NCBI RefSeq assembly: GCF_024347515.1
Contig: NZ_AP025492.1
Coordinates: 992,001-1,056,000, forward strand
Length of the DNA stretch: 64,000 bases
Source: Vibrio gigantis
Lineage (GTDB): Bacteria > Pseudomonadota > Gammaproteobacteria > Enterobacterales > Vibrionaceae
Reading direction: 5' to 3'
Each line of letters begins with the position of its first letter. Positions within the stretch are counted from its first letter, which is position 1. This document shows positions 63,756-64,000 of the stretch, in pieces. The translations under genes and the position numbers were made by a program. The notes beneath the pieces were generated by a model. It was not told the DNA's origin. It did no database searches and was given only the letters and a program-made list of their open reading frames with translations.

Positions 63756-64000
63756 TTACCGATTTTGACTCGTTAATAGGTCATCAAACCCAATACACTC
63801 AATTTGGTTGTCATCAAGCCACACTTTTAGCTTTGGGTCAGTAAGGAGTTGATATTCTTCTGCACGTTTATGACTGTAACTTGATAGTGACGTGAGTTGC
63901 TCACTGGCTGTTATAGAAGGGTGACACATCAACTCAACTACTCCTTTTGGCATGATGGCTTGATAGCTTAGTAGTAAGTCCTGGAGTTTTTCCAATGACA
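63756..64000 (-). CDS. YdjC/ChbG-family carbohydrate deacetylase, C-terminal part
   Basis: The last 81 or so residues of a gene continuing past the window edge; no start is visible. GVVELMCHPSITASEQLTSLSSYSHKRAEEYQLLTDPKLKVWLDDNQIECIGFDDL fits the C-terminal region of YdjC/ChbG deacetylases, where ELMxHP is a metal-site motif. Such enzymes deacetylate chitooligosaccharides. The call rests on this short segment only. Confidence 0.55.
   Translation of the reverse strand, partial: SLEKLQDLLLSYQAIMPKGVVELMCHPSITASEQLTSLSSYSHKRAEEYQLLTDPKLKVWLDDNQIECIGFDDLLTSQNR

Overview
The window is a gene-dense stretch of a gamma-proteobacterial chromosome, almost certainly a marine Vibrio and probably close to the Splendidus clade (inferred from gene content and protein similarity recalled from memory; no search was run). 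Supporting signs are the tig-clpP-clpX-lon-hupB-ppiD order, a tandem array of tRNA-Tyr genes, a rhombosortase, a GlcNAc-type PTS EIICB without EIIA, and a 155-bp inverted-repeat element of a kind I recall as dispersed in vibrios. Almost everything looks like core or near-core genome. No insertion sequence, prophage, integron, CRISPR array or toxin-antitoxin pair was seen.

Layout. 1-1.9 kb: a DctB-like dicarboxylate sensor kinase. 2-11 kb: a protein-quality-control block (tig, clpP, clpX, lon, hupB, ppiD) with sigma-32-like promoters before tig and lon. 11-16 kb: a ComEA-like helix-hairpin-helix protein, a rhombosortase, a DTW-domain tRNA-modifying enzyme, two HD-domain nucleotide hydrolases (dgt, yfbR) and alaA. 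16-24 kb: a complete menFDHBCE operon from chorismate to DHNA-CoA. 24-31 kb: a PTS permease with a divergent LysR regulator, a YeiH-type exporter, an LplT/PlsC-type fusion with its TetR regulator, and a Tim44-domain membrane protein. 32-33.2 kb: seven tRNA-Tyr genes on the minus strand. 33.7-38 kb: an RND efflux adaptor and pump. 38-45 kb: a DsbA-like protein, a predicted cysteine desulfhydrase with divergent decR, tesB, a YbaY-type lipoprotein, an alkyltransferase-like protein and the 4.5S RNA gene. 45-53 kb: mixed functions including an AraC regulator with AzlCD, a viroplasmin-type RNase HI, an ABC1 kinase and a DCC protein. 53-57 kb: a large secreted protein convergent with a VpsR-like enhancer-binding regulator. 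57-64 kb: a double-CDGSH/glutamate-synthase fusion, an arylamine N-acetyltransferase and flavin reductase pair, an enoyl-CoA hydratase with divergent LysR, soxR, and the end of a YdjC/ChbG-type deacetylase.

The strongest lead is at the right end. A perfect 18-bp SoxR-box palindrome lies between -35 and -10 elements separated by the overlong 19-bp spacer typical of SoxR-activated promoters. It sits directly upstream of the arylamine N-acetyltransferase/FMN reductase pair, and soxR itself lies 2.2 kb past the end of that pair. This suggests a locally encoded redox-drug detoxification regulon controlled directly by SoxR. Other leads are the double-CDGSH fusion enzyme, a perfect Lrp-type box overlapping the decR promoter, a sigma-32 promoter with a roughly 390-nt leader before tig, the 374-bp higher-order repeat in the tRNA-Tyr array, the inverted-repeat element ending 26 bp before the RND operon, and three small genes (31-54 codons).
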